A DNA stretch of 55,932 bases from UMGS1958 sp045542415 (GCA_045542415.1 JAZQKZ010000081.1:1-55932), one strand, 5' to 3'. Positions 9,773 through 19,036 are shown, numbered from the stretch's first letter. Numbers and translations: made by a program. Notes: a model not told the origin generated them from the letters alone.

Positions 9773-10816
9773 ATGAAACAGCGTAAATTTGAGATATCTT
9801 ATGTTAATATATTACTTTGTCTCGGTGTGATTATGATTCATGTGTTGTCTGAGCCTATAAATCACCTTGACAGGCACGCACTTCCTTTTACGGCAAGCTT
9901 CTGCATATGGAGAATGCTCACCTTTGCGGTTCCGGGATTTATTTTCCTGAGCGGACTCAAGCTCAGTCTCAGACCTGTAAAAAGCTGGGGCAGCTTTTAT
10001 CTGCGTCGGTTTACATCAGTAGTGATTCCGTATATTATATGGATGCCGGTATATTATTTCTTTTCATGGAAAATGGGATACTACAAAAGCATCGGTGCAA
10101 CGCATTTCATCAGACTTTTACTTGACTGCACCTCAACGGCGCATTTCTATTTTATAGCTGTGATTGTGCAATTTTATCTGCTTCACCCGATATGGCAAAA
10201 GCTTTCAAGACTCAATCCAATTATCCCCCTGCTCATTGCCGGAGCAATAACCTATTGCTCGCAGGTTTATCTTCCTATTTATTTTGAGAACAACGGTATT
10301 GTTCCCTTTTATACAAACGACCGACTTTTCACCAATTATCTGTTGTATTGGATTATGGGTATATATATAGGAAGAAACTACGACAGATTCATGCAGCTTC
10401 TTATAAAATACCGTTACATTGCATATGCACTTTTTATATGGCTTGCAGTAGTGGATTTATTCTTCTCGTACAGAGTTTTTGCATATAAGGAAATGTATTT
10501 ATGGCTGTATTATATCAACATTGCCTACTGTGTATTTGCAATACTTTCCGCACTCGCATTTAGCAGTGTGCTTTCTTCAAAGCACAAGCCGTCTGATTTT
10601 ATTATATGTCTGGACAAGGCAAGCTATTATATCTATCTGTCACATCTGCTTATATTGATGATTGCAAAGTATGTACTTGATATAACAGGCATAAGCGGAA
10701 CACTCGACCGCCTGCCGATAATAGGAGCATTGACATATATTTTACCGATTGCACTGTGCATGGGATATGTCCGGTTAAAGACAAGAAGAGCCGTAAAAAA
10801 GGGTATTTCTGCGTGA
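9773..10816 (+). CDS. Membrane acyltransferase, family 3
   Basis: A 347-residue integral membrane protein with about 10 hydrophobic helices. It has the family-3 acyltransferase opening: MKQRKFEISYVNILLCLGVI, then a helix ending in MIHVLSE, where the histidine is the usual catalytic candidate. Members acetylate or succinylate cell-wall sugars, exopolysaccharides or lipids; the substrate here cannot be read. I chose the ATG at 9773 (GGAGA 8 bases upstream) over the frame opening at 9719. The last codons (KKGISA-stop) lie inside the 5' half of a terminator stem, which is duplicated 290 bases downstream on the far side of a repeat element. Confidence 0.8.
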   Translation: MKQRKFEISYVNILLCLGVIMIHVLSEPINHLDRHALPFTASFCIWRMLTFAVPGFIFLSGLKLSLRPVKSWGSFYLRRFTSVVIPYIIWMPVYYFFSWKMGYYKSIGATHFIRLLLDCTSTAHFYFIAVIVQFYLLHPIWQKLSRLNPIIPLLIAGAITYCSQVYLPIYFENNGIVPFYTNDRLFTNYLLYWIMGIYIGRNYDRFMQLLIKYRYIAYALFIWLAVVDLFFSYRVFAYKEMYLWLYYINIAYCVFAILSALAFSSVLSSKHKPSDFIICLDKASYYIYLSHLLILMIAKYVLDITGISGTLDRLPIIGALTYILPIALCMGYVRLKTRRAVKKGISA

Positions 10817-11136
10817 AATGCCATTTTCAGACCGTCGACAAATTGGTCAGACCACGCATAATGGTTTGATAAAAATAAAAATCAAAAATTTATTTTCTTT
10901 TGCGAACGGCGGGCGTCCCATCGAGGAACGCCCGCCGGTATGCGTTTTTTACGAAAAGAAACTCTAACGTACCCATGTACGCTTGTTACGCCTGTGAGCA
11001 AGCTCTTGGCTACAACGCTAAAGCGTTGTTCACCTACGAGTTCCTTTTCGCAAAATCTGCCCTAATTTCTCGCAGTCTGACAGCTTGTAGCCAGGTTTGC
11101 CTACAAGCTGAAAAGGGCATTTCTGCGTGAAATGCC
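10797..11136 (+). repeat. Structured repeat element, copy A, flanked by a duplicated terminator
   Basis: A 26-base direct repeat (10797-10822 and 11111-11136, one mismatch) containing the terminator core ATTTCTGCGTGAAATGCC flanks a 288-base insert. The insert starts CAGACCG and holds several stems: GGCGGGCGT with ACGCCCGCC near 10910-10936, a stem around ACGTAC/GTACG, and a closing hairpin CAGCTTGTAG/CTACAAGCTG at about 11081-11110. The reverse complement of 26593-26823 matches it, with paired changes in the stems. It accounts for the gene-free stretch between the acyltransferase and alaS. The ORF at 10900-11130 runs through the hairpins and is not a gene. Confidence 0.75.
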
Positions 11137-11142
11137 CTTTTT
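11111..11142 (+). terminator. Terminator (downstream copy) before alaS
   Basis: GGGCATTTC pairs with GAAATGCCC around TGCGT and is followed by TTTTTT. The upstream copy at 10797-10822 has GGGTATTTC and lacks the T run, so this copy is the better terminator. Confidence 0.8.
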
Positions 11143-11176
11143 TGATTTCTTTAATGTATAAATTTCCTCTAAAATC

Positions 11177-11205
11177 TTGACCTTGACAAATTCTTGTGCT
11201 ATAAT
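11177..11205 (+). promoter_or_regulatory. Promoter of alaS
   Basis: TTGACC, a 17-base spacer, then TATAAT with an upstream TG (extended -10), 44 bases before the ATG. I see no T-box leader in the short space. Confidence 0.75.
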
Positions 11206-11248
11206 ATATACTATCTATAATTGTGATTTTTGAAAGGAAGATAAACAC

Positions 11249-13891
11249 ATGAAAAGTATGGGTGTAAACGAAATTCGTGAAAAGTTCTTGAGCTTCTTTG
11301 AGTCAAAGGAATGCCTGCGTCTGGGTAGCTTTCCGCTTATTCCGAAGAATGACGCAAGCTTACTTTTAATCAACTCAGGTATGGCTCCGATGAAGCCTTG
11401 GTTCCAGAACCCGGAAATCGCTCCGAAAAAGCGTGTGACAACATGCCAGAAATGTATAAGAACAGGCGATATCGAAAACGTCGGCAAAACAGCACGTCAC
11501 GGTACTTTCTTCGAGATGCTTGGTAACTTCTCATTCGGAGATTATTTCAAAAAGGAAGCAACAGCATGGGCTTGGGAGTTCTTTACCAAGGTTATGGAAA
11601 TTCCGGAGGAAAAGCTCTATGTTTCAGTTTATGAAGAGGATGACGAGGCAAGAGATATCTGGATTAATAATGTAGGTGTTGACCCGACTCATATCGTAAA
11701 GCTCGGTAAGGCAGACAACTTCTGGGAGCATGGTACAGGTCCGTGCGGCCCGTGTTCGGAAATCTATTTCGACCGAGGTGTAGAGCATGGCTGCGGCGAC
11801 CCGAACTGTGCAGTCGGCTGCGAGTGTGACCGTTTCATGGAGGTATGGAACCTCGTATTTACACAGTTTGATAAGGATGATGACGGCAACTACAACCCGT
11901 TACCGAACCCGAACATTGATACAGGTATGGGACTCGAGAGACTTGCTGTTGTAATGCAGGGCGTTGACAACCTTTTTGAGGTTGACACAGTTCAGGATGT
12001 TATGAAGCATATCTGCTCAATCGCAAAGCTTGAGTACAAAAAAGACGAAAAGAAAGATATTTCACTCCGTGTTATCACAGACCACATCAGAAGTACTGTT
12101 ATGATGGTATCAGACGGTGTTATTCCGTCAAACGAGGGCAGAGGCTACGTTTTAAGACGTCTTTTAAGACGTGCGGCACGTCACGGAAAGCTCCTCAACA
12201 TCGACCGCAAGTTCCTCTTCGAGGTAGCTGACACAGTTATCAACTGCTCAAAGGACGCATATCCGGAGCTCGAGGAAAAGAGAGATTACATCAAGAAGAT
12301 TATCCAGACCGAGGAGGACCGTTTCAATGCGACACTCGACAACGGTATGGTAGTTTTAAGCGAATATATCGAAAACGCAAAGAATGAAAACAGAGCATCA
12401 CTTACAGGTGCAGAGGCGTTTAAGCTTCATGACACATACGGCTTCCCGCTTGATTTAACAATCGAGATGGCACAGGAGCAGGGCTTGGACGTTGACGTTG
12501 ACGGCTTCAATGTCGCAATGAAGGAGCAAAAGGACGCCGCAAGAGCAGCAAGAGAGGACGGTTCAAGCTGGGATGCTGAGGACAGCTACAGCTTTGAAAA
12601 TGCATCAGCTCCGACAGAGTTCACAGGCTACACAGCCTTAGAGGATGAAAGCGTTATCCTGGGCATCGTTACAAACGGCGAGGTAAGTGCTGAAATCACA
12701 ACAGGTGCAACCGGCTTAATCGTTACAGAAAAGACACCGTTCTATGCAGAAATGGGCGGTCAGGCAGGTGATATGGGTACAATCACAACTGCAAACGGCA
12801 AGGCTGAGGTTGTATATACAAAGAAGAATGCAGACGGCGTTTATCTCCACGAGGTAAAGGTAGTTGAGGGTACAATTTCGTTAAACGACAAGGCAGAGTT
12901 AAAGGTATGCAAGTGCAACAGAATGGCAATCTGCCGCAACCACTCAACAACTCATCTTCTCCATAAGGCTTTAAAGGACGAGTTAGGCTCACACGTTTCA
13001 CAGGCAGGCTCACTCGTAACCGCTGACAGACTCCGTTTCGACTTTGCACACTTCGAGGCAATGACACCGGAGCAGTTGGCAAATGTTGAAGCAGCAGTCA
13101 ACAAAGCAATCCTCGCAGCAATGGATATTACAGTTCAGGAATTACCGATTGACGAGGCTAAGAAGCTGGGTGCAACAGCACAGTTCGGCGAGAAGTACGG
13201 CGATACTGTAAGAGTTGTATCAATGGGCGACTACAGCATCGAGTTCTGTGGCGGTACTCACCTTTCAAACACATCACAGGCAGGCTTGTTCAAGCTCATT
13301 TCAGAGGGCGGCGTTGCAGCAGGTGTAAGACGTATTGAGGCTGTAACAGGTCAGGGTGTACTTGATTATATCCAGGCTAAGGATGCAATGCTTGCAAAGA
13401 CAGGTGCAGCATTAAAGACTAACCGTCTTGACGAGCTTGACATCAAGGCTGAGGCTGTAATGGAAGAGAACAAGGCATTAGCTAAAAAGGTAGAGTCATT
13501 TGAAGAAAAGATGGCAGCAATGAAGACTCAGAGCATGCTCTCAGACGTAAAGAGCATAGGCAGCGTAAACGTAGTCAAGGCACAGCTTGACGGTTCAAAC
13601 GCAAATGAGTTAAAGACTATAGCAGACCAGATGAAGTCACAGGTCGAAAACTGCGTTGCAGTTCTTGCAGCAAATACAGACGGCAAGATTACAATCGTTG
13701 CAATGGCATCAAAGGATGCAGTTGCGGCAGGCGTACATTGCGGTAACATCATAAGAGAGCTTACTGCAATCTGCGGCGGCAAGGGCGGCGGTAAGCCGGA
13801 CATGGCACAGGGCGGCGGCAAGGACGCTGACAAGATTGGTGATGCACTTGCCAAAGCTGATGAACTGATTGCAGGTCAGGTTGGTGCGTAA
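11249..13891 (+). CDS. alaS: Alanyl-tRNA synthetase
   Basis: An 880-residue class II synthetase that attaches alanine to tRNA-Ala in the cytoplasm; full family length. The aminoacylation domain is residues 1-250 (LINSGMAPMKPWF, RVTTCQKCIRTGDIENVG, GTGPCGPCSE, GMGLERLAVV). The editing domain has the zinc-binding pattern HSTTHLLHKAL (about residues 570-580) and CGGTHLSNTS (about residue 670). The C-terminal C-Ala domain ends in the glycine-rich GGKGGGKPDMAQGGG. GAAAGGAAG lies 9 bases upstream of the ATG. It has its own promoter. Downstream to 14020 there is only a repeat of the inverted-repeat family. Confidence 0.98.
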   Translation: MKSMGVNEIREKFLSFFESKECLRLGSFPLIPKNDASLLLINSGMAPMKPWFQNPEIAPKKRVTTCQKCIRTGDIENVGKTARHGTFFEMLGNFSFGDYFKKEATAWAWEFFTKVMEIPEEKLYVSVYEEDDEARDIWINNVGVDPTHIVKLGKADNFWEHGTGPCGPCSEIYFDRGVEHGCGDPNCAVGCECDRFMEVWNLVFTQFDKDDDGNYNPLPNPNIDTGMGLERLAVVMQGVDNLFEVDTVQDVMKHICSIAKLEYKKDEKKDISLRVITDHIRSTVMMVSDGVIPSNEGRGYVLRRLLRRAARHGKLLNIDRKFLFEVADTVINCSKDAYPELEEKRDYIKKIIQTEEDRFNATLDNGMVVLSEYIENAKNENRASLTGAEAFKLHDTYGFPLDLTIEMAQEQGLDVDVDGFNVAMKEQKDAARAAREDGSSWDAEDSYSFENASAPTEFTGYTALEDESVILGIVTNGEVSAEITTGATGLIVTEKTPFYAEMGGQAGDMGTITTANGKAEVVYTKKNADGVYLHEVKVVEGTISLNDKAELKVCKCNRMAICRNHSTTHLLHKALKDELGSHVSQAGSLVTADRLRFDFAHFEAMTPEQLANVEAAVNKAILAAMDITVQELPIDEAKKLGATAQFGEKYGDTVRVVSMGDYSIEFCGGTHLSNTSQAGLFKLISEGGVAAGVRRIEAVTGQGVLDYIQAKDAMLAKTGAALKTNRLDELDIKAEAVMEENKALAKKVESFEEKMAAMKTQSMLSDVKSIGSVNVVKAQLDGSNANELKTIADQMKSQVENCVAVLAANTDGKITIVAMASKDAVAAGVHCGNIIRELTAICGGKGGGKPDMAQGGGKDADKIGDALAKADELIAGQVGA

Positions 13892-13907
13892 ATTTTGAGC
13901 ATGGATG

Positions 13908-13975
13908 TTGAACGGGCGAACGTCACGACATTGCTACGCAATGCGTAGGGTTCGCCCCTACAATCATAATTTCAG
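13908..13975. repeat. Intergenic repeat, partial copy
   Basis: Positions 13913-13946 match, as reverse complement and without mismatch, a 34-base stretch of the repeat at 23141-23300 (core GTCACGACATTGCTACGCAA). The stretch ends in CGCCCCTACAATCATAATTTC, like the arm of the same family. It lies between alaS and the HIT gene. Confidence 0.65.
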
Positions 13976-14020
13976 ATAACACCACACAACAAAAACCCGC
14001 CACACGAAAGGAGTACACAT

Positions 14021-14365
14021 ATGTCAGATTGTTTATTTTGTAAAATAATTGCAGGTGACATCCCCTCAACCAAGGTTTATGAGGACGATAAAATCCTTGC
14101 ATTCAGAGATATCGATCCGCAGGCACCGGAGCATGTTATAATCATCCCGAAAACTCATATTGCAAGTGCGAATGACATCACTGCCGACAACGCGGCTGAT
14201 ATCGCCCACATCTGGACAAAGATTCCGGAAATTGCAAAAAGCTTAGGCGTTGCCGAAAACGGCTACAGGGTTGTAAATAACTGCGGCAAAGACGGCGGTC
14301 AGACCGTAGGTCACATTCATTTCCACTTAATGGGCGGAAGAGAATTTGGCTGGCCTGCAGGTTAA
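14021..14365 (+). CDS. hinT: HIT family nucleotide-binding protein
   Basis: A 114-residue cytoplasmic histidine-triad hydrolase of the HINT branch, which typically hydrolyses purine nucleoside phosphoramidates and AMP-lysine adducts. The N-terminal CLFCKIIAGDIPSTKVYEDD with CxxC is typical of HINT. The triad HIHFHLMGGR lies at about residues 98-107. Length is normal. AAGGAG precedes the ATG. The physiological substrate is unknown. Confidence 0.9.
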   Translation: MSDCLFCKIIAGDIPSTKVYEDDKILAFRDIDPQAPEHVIIIPKTHIASANDITADNAADIAHIWTKIPEIAKSLGVAENGYRVVNNCGKDGGQTVGHIHFHLMGGREFGWPAG

Positions 14366-14493
14366 GCTTTATAAAAATTTCACTAAACGCTGTTTTGAGA
14401 ATCGATGGCATATGTTTATACCACAAGCTTTGAATTTATTCATCGTTTTTGGTGGCTTACCCTCTTAACAGCGAACAGCAATATGCAGTATTT

Positions 14494-14570
14494 TCTCCGC
14501 CCTATCGTCAAGAATGTTCCCGCAATATCACACTCTTGACGATTTGGCGGAGATTTTTTTAATTTTTTTT
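14494..14570 (+). terminator. Large terminator after the HIT gene
   Basis: CTCCGCC plus ATCGTCAAGA pair with TCTTGACGAT plus GGCGGAG across a roughly 20-base loop, followed by ATTTTTTTAATTTTTTTT. Stem halves are at 14495-14513 and 14534-14552. Confidence 0.8.
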
Positions 14571-14580
14571 AAAAAAAGTA

Positions 14581-14609
14581 TTGACAAAATATATTTTTTC
14601 TGCTATAAT
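14581..14609 (+). promoter_or_regulatory. Promoter of tRNA-Glu
   Basis: Consensus TTGACA, a 17-base spacer and TATAAT preceded by TGC. It starts 15 bases before the tRNA. Confidence 0.85.
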
Positions 14610-14623
14610 AATCAATGTTGTAT

Positions 14624-14698
14624 GGCTCGTTGGTCAAGCGGTTAAGACTCCGGCCTCTCACGCCGGCAACGCGGGTTCGATTCCCGCACGAGTCACCA
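14624..14698 (+). tRNA. tRNA-Glu (CTC)
   Basis: A complete cloverleaf. The acceptor GGCTCGT pairs with ACGAGTC, the discriminator is A, and CCA is encoded. The anticodon stem CCGGC/GCCGG closes the loop CTCTCAC, giving anticodon CTC. The T-arm GCGGG/CCCGC encloses TTCGATT. Confidence 0.93.
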
Positions 14699-14702
14699 TA
14701 CA

Positions 14703-14737
14703 AAAGCTCATTACGATAGTAATGAGCTTTTTTGTTT
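14703..14737 (+). terminator. Terminator of tRNA-Glu
   Basis: AAAGCTCATTAC and GTAATGAGCTTT form a 12-bp stem over GATA, followed by a T run. Confidence 0.88.
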
Positions 14738-14757
14738 TGTGCAGGGAATCAAGGGGA

Positions 14758-14853
14758 TAAATTATGGTTTATACGTCTTGTCGGATGGTCATTGCAGGGG
14801 CGATTCACGAATCGCCCCTACATTTCCAAATCACGCCGCTAAACCATAATTCA
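14758..14853. repeat. Intergenic inverted-repeat element (full copy)
   Basis: A 96-base element bounded by TAAATTATGGTTTA and TAAACCATAATTCA. Inside are CTTGTCGGATGGTCATTG, also present as reverse complement at about 23260-23283, and a hairpin AGGGGCGATTC/GAATCGCCCCT. It is MITE-like in form. It lies in the gap between tRNA-Glu and the Asp23-like gene, where I see no gene. Confidence 0.7.
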
Positions 14854-14969
14854 ACACAAAACCCACACTCTCCGCAAAAAATCCCAAAACTTTTTTACAA
14901 AAACATATTGAAGAAATTGAAAAAATATAGTATAATACTATTAACTATAATAATCGGGAGGATTTTATT

Positions 14970-15323
14970 ATGCAGTTAAAAACAACAAGCGGTCTCGGTA
15001 CTGTTTCAATTTCCAACACCGTAATTGCCGATATCGCGGGAGCTGTCGCTTCCGGCTGCTACGGAGTTGTCGGAATGGCTTCACGCAATATGACAGACGG
15101 AATTGTAAGCCTACTGAAGAAATCCGATATCTCAAAGGGTATCAATGTGGTAGTTCAGGACAACGGTATTGTTGTTGATATTCACATTATCGTTGAGTAC
15201 GGAGTAAACATCAACGCAATTTGTAAAAGTATTGTAAACAGAGTCCGCTATTCACTCGAAAGTAATGTTGGCCTCAAGGTAAGCCGCATTAACGTCAAGG
15301 TGGAAGGCGTAAGAGCAGACTGA
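14970..15323 (+). CDS. Asp23/Gls24 family (DUF322) protein, YloU-like
   Basis: A 117-residue cytoplasmic protein of the Asp23 family. The family pattern is visible: GTVSISNTVIADIAGAVA, GCYGVVGMASR, then VVVQDNGIVVDIHIIVEYG and a C-terminal VKVEGV. Family members are linked to envelope stress and, in Staphylococcus, to membrane association; the biochemical role is unclear. A GGAGG site precedes the ATG. It is followed directly by fakA and recG, the usual Firmicute yloU-yloV order, so it probably heads this operon. Confidence 0.9.
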   Translation: MQLKTTSGLGTVSISNTVIADIAGAVASGCYGVVGMASRNMTDGIVSLLKKSDISKGINVVVQDNGIVVDIHIIVEYGVNINAICKSIVNRVRYSLESNVGLKVSRINVKVEGVRAD

Positions 15324-15341
15324 TAAAGGAGGGCGGCACCA

Positions 15342-17015
15342 ATAGAACGCATAACAGGAAAAGAGCTCTCTTTAATGATTATATCGGGAGCCAATAATTT
15401 ATACAATAACAAAAAAGAAGTAGATGACCTGAACGTATTCCCCGTCCCCGATGGTGATACCGGTACGAATATGTCTCTGACTTCAGCCGCAATTGCGGCG
15501 GCACTCGCAGAAGCACCTACCACTTCAGCAACAAAGGCAGCAGATAAAATGCAGTTTGCCGCACTCAGAGGTGCAAGAGGCAACTCAGGTGTTATCCTTT
15601 CTCAGATTTTCAGAGGTATCGCAAAAAATATAAAGGGCAAGGATGAGCTTAGTGCTCCGGAGCTTGCAAAGGCATTGGAGGCAGGAAGTGCAGCAGCGTA
15701 CAAGGCTGTAATGAAGCCTACGGAGGGTACTATCCTCACCGTTGCGCGTGAAAGTGCCACAGGTGCACTCCTCTGCAGCAGTAATGATATTACAGATGTT
15801 ATCAAGGCAGCTGTTGAGCGTGGCGAAAAAGCACTTGCCGATACTCCTAAGCAGCTTGCAGCACTTGCACAGGCAGGCGTAGTTGACGCAGGCGGCAAGG
15901 GCTGGATGTGTGTGTTGGAGGGAGTGCTATACTATCTCGAAACAGGCACTGTTATAGAACGTGTCGGCGGCATGGAAACAGAAGCTCCGAAGACTCCGTC
16001 AAAGGCACAGGAAAGCATCTCAACAGAGGATATCACATTCCAGTACTGTACAGAGTTCCTTATCGAGAAATACAATCCGCAGGATTCGTCTGACAGCTTC
16101 CGTGACGCAATTGCCCCCAAGGGTGACAGCATGCTCGTAATTGACGACAATGAAATTGTCAAGGTTCATATTCATACCAACAATCCGGGATTTGTTCTTG
16201 AAGAGGCTGTAAAGCTCGGTGAGCTTATCAATCTGAAAATTGATAACATGAAGCATCAGCACCGTGCTATTCTTGACTCATCACCCAAGCCTGTAAAGGT
16301 TGAAGTAGAGGTCAAGAAACCACTTATCCACAAAAAAGCACCTCAGCCGGAAAAGGATTACGGATTCGTTGCTGTGTGTGCCGGAAAGGGACTTGCAAAG
16401 GTTCTAAAGGATCTTGATGTGGATAAGATAATTGAGGGCGGTCAGACAATGAACCCGTCAACCGACGATATTTTAAAGGCAATCAATAAGGTTCACGCAA
16501 AAACTGTATTCGTGTTCCCGAATAACAAGAACATAATTATGGCGGCAGAGCAGGCAGCGCAGATTTGTGAGGATAAAAAGGTTGTGGTTATTCCGTCAAA
16601 GGATTTCCCGAGATGTGTAAGTGCTCTTGTTACCTTTAATGCCAAGAAAGATGCAGAGGCTAACGAAAAAGCAATGATAAAGGCTCTTGATAAGGTTCAG
16701 ACGGGTCAGATCACATATGCTGTCCGTGATACCGAGATTGATGATGTTGTTATAAAAAAGGATGACATCATAGGAATTATCGAGGGAAAAATCACTCTTG
16801 TAGGCAAGGATATTAATGATATCTTAGATAAAATGATTGAGCAGATGTCTGATGAAGATACGGAGTTTGTTACCGTATATACAGGTAAAGACGTAAAGAA
16901 GAATCAGATAGAAGACGCACAGAAAGCTCTCGCAAAGCTTGAGGACGATGAAATTGAGGTATCATTTAAAAAAGGCTCGCAGCCGCTTTACTATTACATC
17001 GTAAGCGTAGAATAA
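15342..17015 (+). CDS. fakA: Fatty acid kinase-like DAK2 protein FakA/YloV, apparent ATA start
   Basis: About 557 residues. FakA phosphorylates fatty acids held by DegV-type FakB proteins for phospholipid synthesis. The N-terminal DAK2 kinase domain has NVFPVPDGDTGTNM and ALRGARGNSGVILSQ (ATP/Mg binding). A central region (VDAGGKGWMCVLEG, then VHIHTNNPGFVLEEA) and a C-terminal domain follow. The first ATG, at 15375, would lose the conserved N-terminus and has no ribosome site. In frame upstream the protein reads ERITGKELSLMIISGANNLY, matching the family, and the codon 8 bases after AAGGAGGG is ATA at 15342. I therefore annotate a rare ATA start. The stop overlaps the recG ATG by one base. Confidence 0.88.
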   Translation: MERITGKELSLMIISGANNLYNNKKEVDDLNVFPVPDGDTGTNMSLTSAAIAAALAEAPTTSATKAADKMQFAALRGARGNSGVILSQIFRGIAKNIKGKDELSAPELAKALEAGSAAAYKAVMKPTEGTILTVARESATGALLCSSNDITDVIKAAVERGEKALADTPKQLAALAQAGVVDAGGKGWMCVLEGVLYYLETGTVIERVGGMETEAPKTPSKAQESISTEDITFQYCTEFLIEKYNPQDSSDSFRDAIAPKGDSMLVIDDNEIVKVHIHTNNPGFVLEEAVKLGELINLKIDNMKHQHRAILDSSPKPVKVEVEVKKPLIHKKAPQPEKDYGFVAVCAGKGLAKVLKDLDVDKIIEGGQTMNPSTDDILKAINKVHAKTVFVFPNNKNIIMAAEQAAQICEDKKVVVIPSKDFPRCVSALVTFNAKKDAEANEKAMIKALDKVQTGQITYAVRDTEIDDVVIKKDDIIGIIEGKITLVGKDINDILDKMIEQMSDEDTEFVTVYTGKDVKKNQIEDAQKALAKLEDDEIEVSFKKGSQPLYYYIVSVE

Positions 17016-19036
17016 TGGACAATAAAAATATTAGATATATAAAGGGTGTCGGCGAAAAACGTGCGGCACTCTTTATGAAAAAGGGCATAAATACCTTAGA
17101 GGACTTGCTCTATTTTTTCCCTCGTTCACACGAGGACAGGAGTAAAACAAAGGATATTGCAGACTGTCTGAATGATGAGACAGTCTGTATTTGTGCTGAG
17201 GTTTACGCTCCCGTCCGCGAACACAGAATCAGACGCAACATGTCTGTTTTTTCAATGATTGTTACTGACCAATCCGGTGCAATTACAATCAACTGGTTCA
17301 ATAACCGTTTTGTAAAGGATGTTTTCCATACCGGAGACAAGTATGTTTTCTTTGGAAAAATCCGTATAAAAGGCACTAAGCTTGAAATGATAAATCCGGT
17401 ATATGAACGTATGGGCAACGAAAAGTTTACCGAGCGTATTGTACCTATTTATCCGCTTACCGGCGGTCTTACCCAAAAGGTTGTGCAGTCATGCATGGAA
17501 GAAGCAATCAAAGAAGCAGGCCGGCTTGATGAGTACATTCCCGACAAAATACGCGATAAATATAAAATCGCAGAAATAAACTATTCAATCCATAATATCC
17601 ACTTCCCCAACGATTTTGAAAGCTATAATATCGCAAGACGGCGTTTTGTATTTGAGGAGCTGATGATACTTCAGCTCGCACTGCTTGGCAGAAAGGATCT
17701 ATTCTGCAAAAAAGACGGTGTTGTTATCAATCCGCAATGTGTAGATGAGTTCATCAAATCCCTGCCGTTCCCGCTTACCGGTGCACAACAGAGAACGGTC
17801 AACGAAATACTGTCAGACTGTGCATCAGGAAAGCAGATGAACAGACTTGTTCAGGGCGATGTCGGCTCAGGTAAAACCGCAGTAGCAGCTGCGGCGATTT
17901 ATGCCGCCGTTAAAAACGGACATCAGGCGGCAATGATGGCACCGACAGAAATACTTGCGGCACAGCACCTTGAAACACTTGAGGGATTTTTCAAAAACAC
18001 GGGAATTACGGTAGTTCTCCTTACCGGAAGCATGAAAGCCAAAGAAAAGCGGCTTGCACTTGACATGATTGCAACCGGTGCGGCTGATGTGGTTGTCGGC
18101 ACACACGCACTGATTCAGGACTCGGTATATTATAAAGACCTTGCACTCGTAATCGCAGACGAGCAGCACCGTTTTGGTGTCGAGCAAAGAGCAAAGCTGT
18201 CTGCGAAGGGCTATGATCCGCATATGCTTATTATGTCGGCAACTCCCATTCCGAGAACACTTGCTCTCATTCTTTACGGAGATCTTGACATTTCAATAAT
18301 AGACGAGCTTCCGCCGGGAAGAAAAACAGTCAAAACCTATGCTGTAGGCGAAAGCATGCGTGAGAGAATAATGGCATTTATTCAGAAAAATGTCAATGCC
18401 GGAACGCAGGTTTATGTTGTGTGTCCGCTTATTGAGGAAACAGAAAAGAGCGACTTACAGAACGCCCAAGAGCTTGCATTAAAGCTTGCTGACAGATTTC
18501 CGGATATGCGTGTCGGACTTATGCACGGTAAAATGAAAGGCAAGGTCAAGGATGAGATAATGAACGAATTTGCAGCAGGCAATATTGACGTACTTGTTTC
18601 GACAACAGTTATTGAGGTCGGCGTAAATGTGCCGAATGCGAATGTAATGATAATCGAAAATACGGAGCGTTTTGGTTTATCACAGCTGCATCAGCTGCGA
18701 GGACGTGTCGGACGAGGCTGTGAACAGGCATATTGCGTACTGTTTGCACACGGCAATAACGAGATTACAAAGAAGCGAATGGAAACAATGTGTATTTCAA
18801 ACGACGGTTTCTATATCAGCGAGCAGGATTTAAAGCTGCGTGGTCCGGGTGATTTCTTCGGCACCCGTCAGCACGGCTTGCCGGAAATGCGTATTGCGAA
18901 TTTATTTGAGGATCAGGAGATATTAAAGCAAGCTCAGACTGCCGCAAAGGAAGTATTTGCCGAGGGAATAGAAAAATATCCGCTGTTGCAGAAGCGATGC
19001 GAAAAGATTTTAGCGGATAGTATTGTGTTGAATTGA
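17015..19036 (+). CDS. recG: ATP-dependent DNA helicase RecG
   Basis: A 673-residue helicase that remodels stalled forks and Holliday junctions; full family length. The N-terminal wedge/OB domain covers about residues 1-220 (KGVGEKRAALFMKKGI, GAITINWFNN). The helicase core has Walker A GDVGSGKTA (about residue 283), motif Ia MAPTEILAAQH, DEQH box DEQHRFGV (about residue 382), SATPIPRTLAL, STTVIEVGVNVPNA and QLRGRVGRG. The C-terminus carries the RecG signature LRGPGDFFGTRQHGLP. The ATG overlaps the fakA stop, so it is co-translated with fakA. Confidence 0.97.
   Translation: MDNKNIRYIKGVGEKRAALFMKKGINTLEDLLYFFPRSHEDRSKTKDIADCLNDETVCICAEVYAPVREHRIRRNMSVFSMIVTDQSGAITINWFNNRFVKDVFHTGDKYVFFGKIRIKGTKLEMINPVYERMGNEKFTERIVPIYPLTGGLTQKVVQSCMEEAIKEAGRLDEYIPDKIRDKYKIAEINYSIHNIHFPNDFESYNIARRRFVFEELMILQLALLGRKDLFCKKDGVVINPQCVDEFIKSLPFPLTGAQQRTVNEILSDCASGKQMNRLVQGDVGSGKTAVAAAAIYAAVKNGHQAAMMAPTEILAAQHLETLEGFFKNTGITVVLLTGSMKAKEKRLALDMIATGAADVVVGTHALIQDSVYYKDLALVIADEQHRFGVEQRAKLSAKGYDPHMLIMSATPIPRTLALILYGDLDISIIDELPPGRKTVKTYAVGESMRERIMAFIQKNVNAGTQVYVVCPLIEETEKSDLQNAQELALKLADRFPDMRVGLMHGKMKGKVKDEIMNEFAAGNIDVLVSTTVIEVGVNVPNANVMIIENTERFGLSQLHQLRGRVGRGCEQAYCVLFAHGNNEITKKRMETMCISNDGFYISEQDLKLRGPGDFFGTRQHGLPEMRIANLFEDQEILKQAQTAAKEVFAEGIEKYPLLQKRCEKILADSIVLN

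Noticed and set aside
10900..11130. 76-aa open frame on the plus strand
   Set aside because: It runs through the hairpins of a repeat element and ends in the duplicated terminator; no ribosome site and no family.
11142..11248. T-box riboswitch before alaS
   Set aside because: The leader is about 40 bases, too short for a T-box, and no T-box sequence is visible. The same holds for the glyQS leader.
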